A DNA stretch of 33,858 bases, taken from positions 1 through 33,858 of the forward strand of contig JALZVT010000115.1 of the NCBI GenBank assembly GCA_023300545.1, in the 5' to 3' direction. Positions 15,173 to 22,968 of this stretch are shown in pieces. The position numbers and the translations under genes are program-made. The notes below the pieces were generated by a model. The model worked only from the letters and a program-made list of their open reading frames with translations. It was not told the DNA's origin and did not search any database. How positions within the stretch are numbered: the stretch's first letter is position 1; every line of letters begins with the position of its first letter. Source of the DNA: Pseudomonadales bacterium. GTDB taxonomy: Bacteria; Pseudomonadota; Gammaproteobacteria; Pseudomonadales; Azotimanducaceae.

Positions 15173-16276
15173 CTAGGCGATGTCGGCGTCCTTCACCTGT
15201 TCAATACCAAACAGCGGATCAGTTTCGATCACATCACCATGGGCTGAGATTTTTTCTTCGACCGATTCCATGTCGTGGAACACCGCGATGTGGCACAGCG
15301 CTTCGCCCTCGTTGACCAATGGTTGCCTTGCCATGCCAACAACGATGCCTTCAACCGTAGAACTGACGATCTCCTCGAGTGAGGTGAATGGTGATGAGAC
15401 TACACCCAGCGCATCGCCTTCGGCCACGCGTGCACCCAACTCCACCAGCGGCCGAAACATGCCGTCAGTGCTGGCTCGCAGCCATTTGCTGGAGCGGGCA
15501 ATTTCAGGCTTGGCAACTGCTGATTTGGTTTTGCGGGCGGGTAGCATGCCGAGTCGGCGCATGGTGTTGGTAATGCCGCGCACACCGGTAACAATCGCTT
15601 TTTCCGAAAGACGCAGTGCTTCGCCCGCTTCATAGGTGACTACCGGAATGCCAATTTCGCCAGCTTCTGCGCGCAAACTCTTGTCGATGAGACCGGAGTT
15701 GATGATGACCGGAATAGAAAAGCCCAGGGCCATTTCTTCGACGCCGGGTGTGCTCAGATCAGCGCGCATCTGTGGCAGGTTGTCACGGTTAACGGCGGCG
15801 GTATGGAGATCGATAACGTGGGTACACTTGCGCACGATTTGATTGAAAAACCCGTAAGCGATGCGTGAGCCGAGCGAGCCGGTTTCGAAACCGGGAAAGC
15901 AGCGGTTTAGATCTCGCCGGTCGGGCAGGTAGCGTGACTGGTTGATGAAACCATGCAGGTTAACCACTGGTACCAACACCAGGGTGCCGCTTAGCCGGTT
16001 TAACGCGGGCAGGGTGCGTAGCCTGCGAATAATTTCTACGCCATTGAGTTCGTCGCCGTGAATCGCGGAGCAGATCAGCAGCACGGGCCCCGGACGGTTG
16101 CCGTTGATGACTTCGACTGGCGTGTTCAGTGGCGTGTGGGTGTAGAGCTGGGCACCGGGCAGATCGAACTGAATTCGCTCGCCTGGGGCGATGCGCTCGC
16201 CGGCCAATTCAAAGTGACTATTAGTGGTTTTGCTGCTGGGCACCGAATGGGACCTGCCAAACTGGAAAAAGAGCAT
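15173..16276 (-). CDS. Succinylglutamate desuccinylase/aspartoacylase-family zinc hydrolase
   Basis: A 367-residue AstE/AspA-type M14-like metallohydrolase. Zinc ligands are visible in SAIHGDELNG (His and Glu) and HVIDLHTAA (His). Arg-containing RDLNRCFPG matches the substrate-binding region, and TYEAGEALRLSEKAI contains the likely catalytic Glu. The last roughly 90 residues (GMFRPLVELGARVAEGDALGVV and onwards) look like the barrel-sandwich domain found in this subgroup. The exact amide substrate is unknown. The ATG at 16276 lacks a ribosome binding site; a GTG at 16243 (VPSSKTTNSHFELAGERIAP) is a credible alternative. It is divergent from the reductase at 16362. Confidence 0.85.
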   Translation of the reverse strand: MLFFQFGRSHSVPSSKTTNSHFELAGERIAPGERIQFDLPGAQLYTHTPLNTPVEVINGNRPGPVLLICSAIHGDELNGVEIIRRLRTLPALNRLSGTLVLVPVVNLHGFINQSRYLPDRRDLNRCFPGFETGSLGSRIAYGFFNQIVRKCTHVIDLHTAAVNRDNLPQMRADLSTPGVEEMALGFSIPVIINSGLIDKSLRAEAGEIGIPVVTYEAGEALRLSEKAIVTGVRGITNTMRRLGMLPARKTKSAVAKPEIARSSKWLRASTDGMFRPLVELGARVAEGDALGVVSSPFTSLEEIVSSTVEGIVVGMARQPLVNEGEALCHIAVFHDMESVEEKISAHGDVIETDPLFGIEQVKDADIA

Positions 16277-16361
16277 CAGTTTAGCAATTTGGCCTGGGAA
16301 TACCGTGGGTTTTTCCAGCTAGTATGGAGGGCTGGAAGACAACTCTCGGGGGAGAACCGGC

Positions 16362-17357
16362 ATGCAAAACAAACAATGGCTTATTAATGGCAACCCACGC
16401 GGTCGAGCACTGGCACTGACTGACTTTCTGGAAGCACAGGCAGCGCTGCAAACGCTTCGACCCAACGAGGCTCGAGTGCAGGTAGAGATGCTGGCGTTTG
16501 ACCCAGCGATGAAAGGGCAGCTGGAAAACGTGTCGGGTTACGCCAGCGGTAACGACGTGGGTAACCTCATGCCGGGGCGGGGGCTGGGCGAAGTGGTGGA
16601 GTCGAATGATGCAAGCTTACCGGTTGGTAGCAAGGTTATTGGTCGGCTCGGCTGGCAGGAATACGCCACGGTCACCACCCAAGACGTTGAGGTGGTGCCT
16701 GATGATGATCTGTTGAGCGCCCGATTAGGGCCGCTTGGAGTGACTGGGCTTACCGCATATTTTGGTCTGTTGCGGGTGGGTAAACCCGAACCGGGTGACA
16801 CCCTGCTGGTGTCTGGCGCGGCAGGCGCCGTGGGTTCGGTTACCGGGCAACTCGGCAAGATTATGGGGTGCCGCACCGTTGGCATTGCTGGCGGTCAGGC
16901 CAAGTGCGATTGGCTGGTTGACGAGGTGGGTTACGACGCTGCAATCGACTACAAGAACGACTCCGTTAAAGCGCGTTTGAAAGAGCTGGCGCCTCAGGGC
17001 ATTAACGTGTTTTTTGATAACGTTGGTGGGGTGGCACTTAACGATGCATTGGGTCGTATCGCGCGTCACGCAAGAGTGGTGATCTGTGGTGGTATTTCTC
17101 GCTATGAACAGGAAACGTTACCGCCGGGGCCCACCAACTATTTCAACATTGTGTTCCGACAGGCAACGATGGAAGGGTTTTTGCTGAGTGGCTATGAGCG
17201 GGAACACCAGCAAGCCATTGAGCGTCTCACCGACTGGATACGCGGCGGGCAGATAAAGTACAAGGAAGACGTGCAGCAAGGGTTCGAGAATATTCCCTCA
17301 ACCCTGTTGCGGTTATTTTCAGGCAAGAACTTTGGTAAGCAACTGCTGAGGCTTTAG
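16362..17357 (+). CDS. NADP-dependent medium-chain reductase, CurA/PTGR1-like
   Basis: A 331-residue zinc-independent MDR oxidoreductase. It has the nucleotide-binding motif SGAAGAVGSVTGQLGKIMG, and the subgroup-typical LGVTGLTAYFGLLRVGKPEPGDTLLVS, IDYKNDSVKARLKELAPQGINVFFDNVGG and the C-terminal NIPSTLLRLFSGKNFGKQLL. This subgroup (E. coli CurA, mammalian prostaglandin reductase 1) reduces alpha,beta-unsaturated ketones and aldehydes with NADPH. GGGGGAG precedes the ATG. The gene ends within a strong intrinsic terminator. Its neighbours are oxidative catabolic enzymes, but it is transcribed alone. Confidence 0.9.
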   Translation: MQNKQWLINGNPRGRALALTDFLEAQAALQTLRPNEARVQVEMLAFDPAMKGQLENVSGYASGNDVGNLMPGRGLGEVVESNDASLPVGSKVIGRLGWQEYATVTTQDVEVVPDDDLLSARLGPLGVTGLTAYFGLLRVGKPEPGDTLLVSGAAGAVGSVTGQLGKIMGCRTVGIAGGQAKCDWLVDEVGYDAAIDYKNDSVKARLKELAPQGINVFFDNVGGVALNDALGRIARHARVVICGGISRYEQETLPPGPTNYFNIVFRQATMEGFLLSGYEREHQQAIERLTDWIRGGQIKYKEDVQQGFENIPSTLLRLFSGKNFGKQLLRL

Positions 17358-17378
17358 TGTGCCTCAGCCGTTTTTTTT
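17345..17378 (+). terminator. Intrinsic terminator overlapping the reductase stop codon
   Basis: GCTGAGGC (17345-17352) and GCCTCAGC (17361-17368) form an 8-bp perfect stem with the 8-base loop TTTAGTGT, followed by CG and eight T residues (17371-17378). The stop codon TAG lies in the loop, so the last codons of the gene encode the left arm. Confidence 0.92.
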
Positions 17379-17404
17379 ATCGATGGCGCGGTTGTCGCGG
17401 TTGC

Positions 17405-18196
17405 TTAGGTGCCGGTGAAATTGCCGTCACGGCGTTCAGCGACCGACTTTACGCCTTCCTTGTGGTCGCTGGTGCGTTGCAGGTGAAACTGCTCAAAGCC
17501 TTCGTGATCGGTTGCTTTTTTAACTTCGGCCGCAAGGTCGCCGCGAAGCGATTTGCGTACTGACATCAATGCAAGAGGGGCGTTGACCGCAATCTCGCGA
17601 GCGTAGCTGATGGCGGCGTCGCGCAGCTCGGCTTGAGGAACCAGCTTGTCGAGAATGCCAATTTCTTTGGCCTGCTCACCATTGAGTCGGCGGCCGGTGA
17701 AAAACAAATCCTGCGCGGCTTGCTGACCGATCACGCGTGGCAATACGTGGGTAAGACCAAACCCTGGTGTGAAACCCAGCTTTACAAAGTTAGCCGTAAA
17801 GCGTGCCTCGGGGCAGCCCACTCGAAAGTCCGCCATCATCGCCAGACCAAAACCGCCGCCCACAGCGGCGCCTTGAACCGCAGCGATGACGTGCTTCTTG
17901 TTGCCGAACAGGCGCACAGCTTCCTGATACAGCGGGTTGCCGTCTTCGGCGGACCGTTCTGCGCGCTTGGCCTTGTCATCGCTTGAGCCAAAGTTAGCGC
18001 CGGCGCAAAAATGCTTGCCCTGAGAGGCAAGGACAATAACCCGGCAGGTGGGGTCGTCGTCGAGTGCATCAAAAGCATCTGCAATGCTGCGGATAAGGTC
18101 TTCGTCGAAAAAGTTGTTGGGCCCGCGCTGTATTTCAGCCAGTGCCACAAAGTTGCCCAGATCGGAAATCTGGACGTCGCCAAAAGTCTTGTTCAT
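17405..18196 (-). CDS. Enoyl-CoA hydratase/isomerase (crotonase) family protein lacking both usual glutamates
   Basis: A 263-residue crotonase-fold protein. Oxyanion-hole segments GKHFCAGANF (about 60-69) and VQGAAVGGGFGLAMMADFRV (about 108-126) are intact. Aligned by eye to rat mitochondrial enoyl-CoA hydratase, the two catalytic glutamates are replaced: GGGCEL reads GGGFGL (Gly117), and QPEILLG reads ANFVKLG (Phe137). It therefore probably does not hydrate by the classical mechanism and may be an isomerase, a C-C hydrolase or another crotonase. GGGGAGAG precedes the ATG at 18196. It is last in a minus-strand set after the Baeyer-Villiger-type monooxygenase (67-bp gap). Confidence 0.88.
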   Translation of the reverse strand: MNKTFGDVQISDLGNFVALAEIQRGPNNFFDEDLIRSIADAFDALDDDPTCRVIVLASQGKHFCAGANFGSSDDKAKRAERSAEDGNPLYQEAVRLFGNKKHVIAAVQGAAVGGGFGLAMMADFRVGCPEARFTANFVKLGFTPGFGLTHVLPRVIGQQAAQDLFFTGRRLNGEQAKEIGILDKLVPQAELRDAAISYAREIAVNAPLALMSVRKSLRGDLAAEVKKATDHEGFEQFHLQRTSDHKEGVKSVAERRDGNFTGT

Positions 18197-18263
18197 GTGT
18201 TGGTCTCTCCCCGGTTAGCGTTCTTTTGTACAGTAACTCCAGACGTCTGCAAGCAGATGCGTA

Positions 18264-19799
18264 TTACGCGGCCTGAGACTTCCCTGGTTTTGGGTTGTCA
18301 AAAACAAGTACGCCGTCGTCGAAAGCGGCATTGGGGAGTTCGTCTTTTTCGGTGTAGTAATCCTGGGAATTGATCCAGGGCGCCGAATCGCTCTGTTTTG
18401 GCAGGCGATGGATGCCGCGCTGCATATAGCCGGGCGAGAAGTCTTCCGGGTCAATGTAGCCCTTGCCGTTCATGCCCTGATCTTCTGCTCGCAAACGCGG
18501 GGTGCATTGCTGTACGCCCAGTTCGTCCATGTGGTTGAGCAGCCGACAGACGTAGTGCGCGATCATGTCGGAACGCATGGTCCAGGACGTGCGGATGTAG
18601 CCAAAAATCCAGGCGAGGTTGGGCATGTTAGAAATCAGGGTGCCGCGATAGCTGAAGTTGTCAGCGGCATCAACTGCCTTGCCGTCGACGGTGTAGGCGA
18701 TGTTGCCCAGCCCGCACAGTTCGATGCCAGTAGCCGTCACAATGATGTCTGCCTCGAGGGTGTCGCCTGATTTGAGCAGAATGCCGTCTTTGGTAAACCG
18801 ATCGATTTGATCGGTTACTACTGAGGCTTTGCCGGATTTTATAGCGGCAAACATATCGCCGTCGGGCAGTAAGCACAGGCGCTCTTTCCAGGGGCTGTAG
18901 TCGGGGCCAAAGTGCTTTTCGACGTCATAGTCTTCAGGCAAAGCGGCCCGAGCGCCCTCTAACAGTTCTTCACGAACGGCATCGGGTGTAGTCATCGAGC
19001 GCTCGGTCATGTCGCGACCGAACTCGAGCATCTTGCGGCGTTTAATACCGTGGATCCAATCGAGTGGTACATCGAGGGCGCGCAACTCTTCGATCATCTC
19101 GTCTTCGCCACTGTTGTCGAGGGCTAGGTAATAGCTTGGCGAGCGCTGCAATTGAGTGACGTGGGCGGCGGTCTTGGCGGCGGCAGGCAGAATGGTTGCT
19201 GCCGTTGCGCCTGAACCAATCACCACCATTTTTTTGTTGCTGTAATCGAGATCTTCAGGCCATTGCTGGGGATGGATGATTTGGCCGGCAAACTGTTCCT
19301 GGCCGGGGAAGTCGGGTTGGTAGCCTGCTTCGTAGTTGTAGTAGCCCTGGCACATAAACAGGAAATTGCCGCTGTAGCGTTTGGTTGTGCCCTCGCTTTT
19401 GACCGTTACGGTCCAGCGGGCGTCTTCGCTTGACCAGTCGGCGTGGGTCACCCAGGTGTTGAAACGAATGTTTGGGGCAACGTTGTTTTCGTCAACCACC
19501 TCGTGCATGTACGCGAGAATTTCTGCGGCGGCAGCAATGGGCTGGCCGTGCCAGGGTTTGAAATCGTAACCAAAGGTATATAAATCGCTGTCAGAACGAA
19601 CGCCGGGGTATTTGAACAGATCCCAGGTACCGCCAACGGCATCACGGCCTTCAAGCACCAGATAGCTCTTGTTGTCACAATCGTTTTGCAGGTGGCAGGC
19701 GGCGCCTAAACCGGAGATACCGGCACCAATTATGAGGACATCAACGTGCTCAATCGCTTGGTTGTCAGAACTGCTATTTGTTGAAGATTTGGTGGTCAT
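18264..19799 (-). CDS. Flavin-dependent Baeyer-Villiger-type monooxygenase
   Basis: A 511-residue class B flavoprotein monooxygenase. The FAD-binding Rossmann motif is IIGAGISGLG (about 23-32) with GGTWD (56-60). The Baeyer-Villiger fingerprint FxGxxxHxxxWP is present at 170-181 (FAGQIIHPQQWP), and the NADP-binding motif VIGSGATAAT follows at 193-202. ATGIEL is the late family motif. Overall it resembles the EthA-like branch. It should insert oxygen next to a ketone, giving an ester or lactone, with NADPH and O2. GGGGAG precedes the ATG. It lies between a dienelactone-hydrolase-like gene and a crotonase, so an oxidise-then-hydrolyse route is plausible; the ketone is unknown. Confidence 0.92.
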   Translation of the reverse strand: MTTKSSTNSSSDNQAIEHVDVLIIGAGISGLGAACHLQNDCDNKSYLVLEGRDAVGGTWDLFKYPGVRSDSDLYTFGYDFKPWHGQPIAAAAEILAYMHEVVDENNVAPNIRFNTWVTHADWSSEDARWTVTVKSEGTTKRYSGNFLFMCQGYYNYEAGYQPDFPGQEQFAGQIIHPQQWPEDLDYSNKKMVVIGSGATAATILPAAAKTAAHVTQLQRSPSYYLALDNSGEDEMIEELRALDVPLDWIHGIKRRKMLEFGRDMTERSMTTPDAVREELLEGARAALPEDYDVEKHFGPDYSPWKERLCLLPDGDMFAAIKSGKASVVTDQIDRFTKDGILLKSGDTLEADIIVTATGIELCGLGNIAYTVDGKAVDAADNFSYRGTLISNMPNLAWIFGYIRTSWTMRSDMIAHYVCRLLNHMDELGVQQCTPRLRAEDQGMNGKGYIDPEDFSPGYMQRGIHRLPKQSDSAPWINSQDYYTEKDELPNAAFDDGVLVFDNPKPGKSQAA

Positions 19800-19924
19800 G
19801 GAGGCTCCCCAGCAACCGATACATGAACCTTAAGTATAACCACAGCAGCACGGTGAATTATGTCGGGATATTTTTGGGGCGATAGGCTTGATTCACAGCA
19901 GAGCTCGCTGTGAAAATCGCCGCC

Positions 19925-20863
19925 TCAGCGAGGAATAGCCGTGCCGGCGGCATTGTGCGCGACATAATTTTGCGGCACGTCAGGGAATACTTCTCGGAAT
20001 AGCGCAAGCATGCTGGTGGTCGAGCGTCGATCGGTTGGCACGTAGAGTCTGCCCGGCGGGCCGAGGGTGGGTGGCAGTGCAAAACCATGGGGTGTCTGAG
20101 CGTGGTGATTGAACACCCATTGCACTCCGGCTGTGTTCATTTCATCGAAGAACCGTTGCTTGCTTTCGTCAGGCACCAGTTGATCGTCAGCGCCGTTCTC
20201 GATCACCACAATTGCGCCTTTGGTGTAATTGTTGGCGGCGGGTTTGAGGGTGGGGCGCTGGGCGCCATTTCTTGCGGGGTTAGGGTCTTCTCCGGTTTGC
20301 AGCAGGCCGTGTAACGACACGACACCCGATACGTTGAGGCCACCGCGGACGCATTCGAGAACCGCCATGCCGCCGAAGCAGTAACCAATGGCGGCGGGCG
20401 CAAACTGGTTGTCGACAAAGTCGTGGTCAGTGCCCCGTTGCAGCCATTCAGCAAGCAAACCACGAAACAGTTCGTGATCGTGATCCATGGCCACCATGCC
20501 TTCGAAGCAGCGTTTCTGAAAGGCTTCGATGTCAGCCGGGTTATCGGGCCAGGTGCGTTGACCAGCCGGTACCCGGTCGCCGTAGGTGTCGATGGCGAGC
20601 CCGACATAGCCGACCCTAGCCAGGTATTCCGCAACATCGACGTCAAAAAACTTCAAACCTTGATAGTTATGAATGACGAGCACGAGTGGACGCGGTCCGG
20701 TGGCTGCAGGCGGCGCCACCATTTCGCCACTGTAGCTGTGACCGCGAAAGTTGAAGCTGATGGTCGCGCGGCGCAGGTCGGGTGCGGCGGGCCACTTTTG
20801 ATGAGGGTCAAAGCTGGCGTCGTACTGGTTGTCGCGGTGGGGCTGGGTACTGGCGTCGCTCAT
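19925..20863 (-). CDS. Dienelactone hydrolase family protein
   Basis: A 312-residue alpha/beta-hydrolase of the DLH family. The nucleophile is Cys162 in AIGYCFGGMA, the acid is in ENGADDQLVP (Asp226 or Asp227), and the histidine is His259 in TPHGFALP. The N-terminal part (ISFNFRGHSYSGEMVAPP, then VLVIHNYQGL) is also typical. DLH enzymes open lactones, which fits the neighbouring Baeyer-Villiger-type enzyme that could make one. The spacing to that gene is 125 bp, so an operon is possible but not certain. It is divergent from the cyclase-family gene at 20974 over a 110-bp region in which I see no clear operator. Confidence 0.88.
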   Translation of the reverse strand: MSDASTQPHRDNQYDASFDPHQKWPAAPDLRRATISFNFRGHSYSGEMVAPPAATGPRPLVLVIHNYQGLKFFDVDVAEYLARVGYVGLAIDTYGDRVPAGQRTWPDNPADIEAFQKRCFEGMVAMDHDHELFRGLLAEWLQRGTDHDFVDNQFAPAAIGYCFGGMAVLECVRGGLNVSGVVSLHGLLQTGEDPNPARNGAQRPTLKPAANNYTKGAIVVIENGADDQLVPDESKQRFFDEMNTAGVQWVFNHHAQTPHGFALPPTLGPPGRLYVPTDRRSTTSMLALFREVFPDVPQNYVAHNAAGTAIPR

Positions 20864-20973
20864 GGTTGTTTCTCGTTGCTGGTGGTGGAGTTCGGGTATT
20901 GCTCTTGCGGTTGTGATGTTTCAGCATGGATTCAACGAACCGCTGTTCGCACAGAATATAGCAGGAGATCGCG

Positions 20974-21747
20974 ATGCCCAGTTTTATCGATTTGTCGGTG
21001 CACATCGACAACAACGAGCACTCTGACCACCCCGGAGGCGCGCCCCAGGTGACCTACTCCAATCACCAGCAAACCGCGGGCATGCTGGCGCACTTCTTTG
21101 ATGGGTTGCAGCCAGAAGACTTGCCGGATGGTGAAGGTTGGGCGGTAGAGACCGTCAAGCTCTCAACCCATAATGGCACGCACATGGACGCCCCCTGGCA
21201 TTTCCATTCAACAACCGACAACGGCGCTCGACGGGCCCCGACCATTGACGAAACGCCGCTGGAGTATTGCTTTCAGCCCGGCGTAAAGCTCGACTTCCGG
21301 CAGTTTGAAGACGGTTATCTGGTGAGTGCTGCCGATATTGAAGCAGAGCTTGCGCGCATTGGTCACGAGCTCAAGCCACTTGATATTGTGTTGGTGAACA
21401 CTCGCGCCGGTGCGATGTTTGCCGAGCCCGGTTACGTGGATGCCGGCTGCGGTATGGGGCGCGAGGCCACCATGTATTTAACCGAGCGTGGCGTGCGCAT
21501 GGTGGGTACTGACGGTTGGTCGTGGGATGCGCCGTTTAATCACACAGCCAAGCGTTGGGAGCAAGATCGCGACCCGAGCATTATCTGGGAAGGCCATAAG
21601 GCGGGGCGAGAGATTCCCTATTGGCAGATGGAGAAGCTGACCAATTTAGAGAGCCTGCCGGGTGACGGTTTTACCGTGGCCTGTTTCCCCGTGAAGATTC
21701 GCGGGGCCAGCGCAGGTTGGACGCGGACCGTGGCGATCATGGATTAG
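20974..21747 (+). CDS. Cyclase-family (kynurenine-formamidase-like) metal-dependent hydrolase
   Basis: A 257-residue protein of the cyclase superfamily (PF04199). The signature HNGTHMDAPWHF is at 66-77, preceded by IDLSVHID at the N-terminus, and MVGTDGWSWD gives a later conserved Asp region. Members hydrolyse amides or lactones with a divalent metal (kynurenine formamidase, isatin hydrolase) or act as cyclases. The substrate cannot be assigned. CAGGAG lies upstream of the ATG. It is divergent from the DLH gene and convergent with the TIGR03084-like gene. Confidence 0.88.
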   Translation: MPSFIDLSVHIDNNEHSDHPGGAPQVTYSNHQQTAGMLAHFFDGLQPEDLPDGEGWAVETVKLSTHNGTHMDAPWHFHSTTDNGARRAPTIDETPLEYCFQPGVKLDFRQFEDGYLVSAADIEAELARIGHELKPLDIVLVNTRAGAMFAEPGYVDAGCGMGREATMYLTERGVRMVGTDGWSWDAPFNHTAKRWEQDRDPSIIWEGHKAGREIPYWQMEKLTNLESLPGDGFTVACFPVKIRGASAGWTRTVAIMD

Positions 21748-21754
21748 GTGCGCG

Positions 21755-22516
21755 TTAGCCTCTTGAGCCTGGCACCGGTGGGGTTTCTGGTGGACCAGCG
21801 AAGCACTGAGCAATGGCCATCCACTGGGTTGCGGGGTCGCCTTTCACCTGCAGGTTAACGTCAGCGATGTTGCGACCCTGGGTCACCACATGGCAAAACT
21901 CGACCGCTGAGCCTTCCACACAGTTCGTGTCGGAGGGGTCGTTCCATTCCCAGATTGCGCCGCTGGGCGCCGTCAGTTTCACGTAGGGCGCATCACCGGG
22001 GAGCTCTTGTTTACGGTTAATAAATGTCCAGCCGTAGGTGCGTACGCCAATCTCGGCAATGTTTTTGATGCGGTCGGTGTTGTTGCGGGGCAACTGCTTT
22101 AGGTCGTAAATGTCGTGGGCGTGGGACCAGGTTTCCATCTGTCTAGCCGTCGTGAACATCATCACGCCCATGTCGGGGCCAAACCAGGGGCAGCGCCGCT
22201 TTGGGTCGCTGGCGCCCAGTTGTTGACTCATTTCAGAGAAGTACGACCACCAACGTTCGAACAGCTCCTGGCCTTCGATGGTTGGGTTCATGGTTTTACG
22301 CACCGTGCTCATATTGGTCACGGTGTCCTTGAATTTCTCGGGGTCGGTTAATGACATCACGGCCATGACATCCGCGCCATGCAGGTGCTGCACCACTTTG
22401 TTTACGGTCCACGCCTTGAACGGCGTTGGCGACTGCCACTCCTCGGCCGTGAGTGATTCCAGCAGAGCCTTCAGCTCTTGACCTTCTTCTAGTAAATCTT
22501 GGGCTTGCTGCAGCAT
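21755..22516 (-). CDS. TIGR03084-like / DinB-fold (maleylpyruvate-isomerase-like N-terminal) protein
   Basis: A 253-residue protein. The N-terminal segment SLTAEEWQSPTPFKAWTVNKVVQHLHGADVMAV is the four-helix metal-binding pattern of the mycothiol-dependent maleylpyruvate isomerase/DinB superfamily. A further possible metal site occurs in ARQMETWSHAHDIYD. I recall the overall sequence as the uncharacterised TIGR03084 family, best known in actinobacteria. In members of this superfamily a thiol cofactor is used for isomerisation or transfer, but nothing here proves catalysis. An AGGAGG-type site precedes the ATG at 22516. It is convergent with the cyclase gene (7-bp gap) and backs onto the B12 operon leader. 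Confidence 0.7.
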   Translation of the reverse strand: MLQQAQDLLEEGQELKALLESLTAEEWQSPTPFKAWTVNKVVQHLHGADVMAVMSLTDPEKFKDTVTNMSTVRKTMNPTIEGQELFERWWSYFSEMSQQLGASDPKRRCPWFGPDMGVMMFTTARQMETWSHAHDIYDLKQLPRNNTDRIKNIAEIGVRTYGWTFINRKQELPGDAPYVKLTAPSGAIWEWNDPSDTNCVEGSAVEFCHVVTQGRNIADVNLQVKGDPATQWMAIAQCFAGPPETPPVPGSRG

Positions 22517-22553
22517 GGGTTGCCTCCTGTTAGAACAATAATAATAACCCGGA

Positions 22554-22582
22554 TTGACAAAATGGCCGCACTTCTAGGTAAT
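22554..22582 (+). promoter_or_regulatory. Promoter of the cobalamin-riboswitch operon
   Basis: A consensus -35 TTGACA (22554-22559) and a -10-like GGTAAT (22577-22582) are separated by 17 bp. Transcription would start at about 22589, right at the beginning of the riboswitch. The 22517-22968 gap between genes holds this promoter, the riboswitch and one hairpin. Confidence 0.7.
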
Positions 22583-22589
22583 AGCGCCC

Positions 22590-22780
22590 AGATGGTGCTC
22601 CTTAAGCGGAGCTAAGAGGGAACCCGGTGTAATTCCGGGGCTGTACCCGCAACTGTGAACCGATAGTTTACGGCCGATTAGCCACTGGACCGACAGGCTC
22701 CTCATTCTCGATGAGGTGCGCTCAGGACTGGGAAGGCGGCCTGAGACGTTGATCGGTGAGTCAGGAAACCTGCCGTCGCG
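22590..22780 (+). promoter_or_regulatory. Cobalamin (B12) riboswitch
   Basis: Core motifs of the adenosylcobalamin riboswitch occur in order: AGAGGGAAcCCGGTG (22614-22628), TCCGGGGCTGTACCCGCAACTGTGA (22634-22658), the GCCACTG box (22681-22687), GGGAAGGCGGC (22730-22740) and the B12 box GAGTCAGGAAACCTGCC (22758-22774). Extra helices such as CTCAT/ATGAG lie between them. It sits directly upstream of the outer-membrane B12 receptor gene. High cobalamin would be expected to switch off btuB and probably the downstream btuFCD-cobQ genes. Confidence 0.96.
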
Positions 22781-22847
22781 TCGTTCGTCCGGAGCCGGGA
22801 ACAGCTCATCAGGTCGGGAAGTTTATTCCTTAGTAGCGATATCTGCC

Positions 22848-22883
22848 CACAACACCCACACCTGCTAGCAGGTGGGTTTTGTG
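22848..22883 (+). promoter_or_regulatory. Hairpin between riboswitch and btuB, possible expression platform
   Basis: ACCCAC (22854-22859) pairs with GTGGGT (22872-22877). Inside, CTGC pairs with GCAG after a 2-base bulge; outside, CACAA (22848-22852) pairs with TTGTG (22879-22883) across one mismatch. The right arm ends in a short run of four T, so it could be a weak intrinsic terminator or simply an mRNA fold. It lies 85 bp upstream of the btuB ATG, not over the ribosome binding site. Confidence 0.5.
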
Positions 22884-22968
22884 TATCGGTCGTACGCACA
22901 AGTCATGCTGGCTTGGACCTGTTTTGATATCTCGTGTGCTTGGCGAAGTACGCCTAAGGAAAATGACA

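Noticed and set aside
20423-21052. A 209-codon plus-strand open frame over the DLH and cyclase start
   Set aside because: It overlaps two well-supported genes, and the translation is low complexity with no domain.
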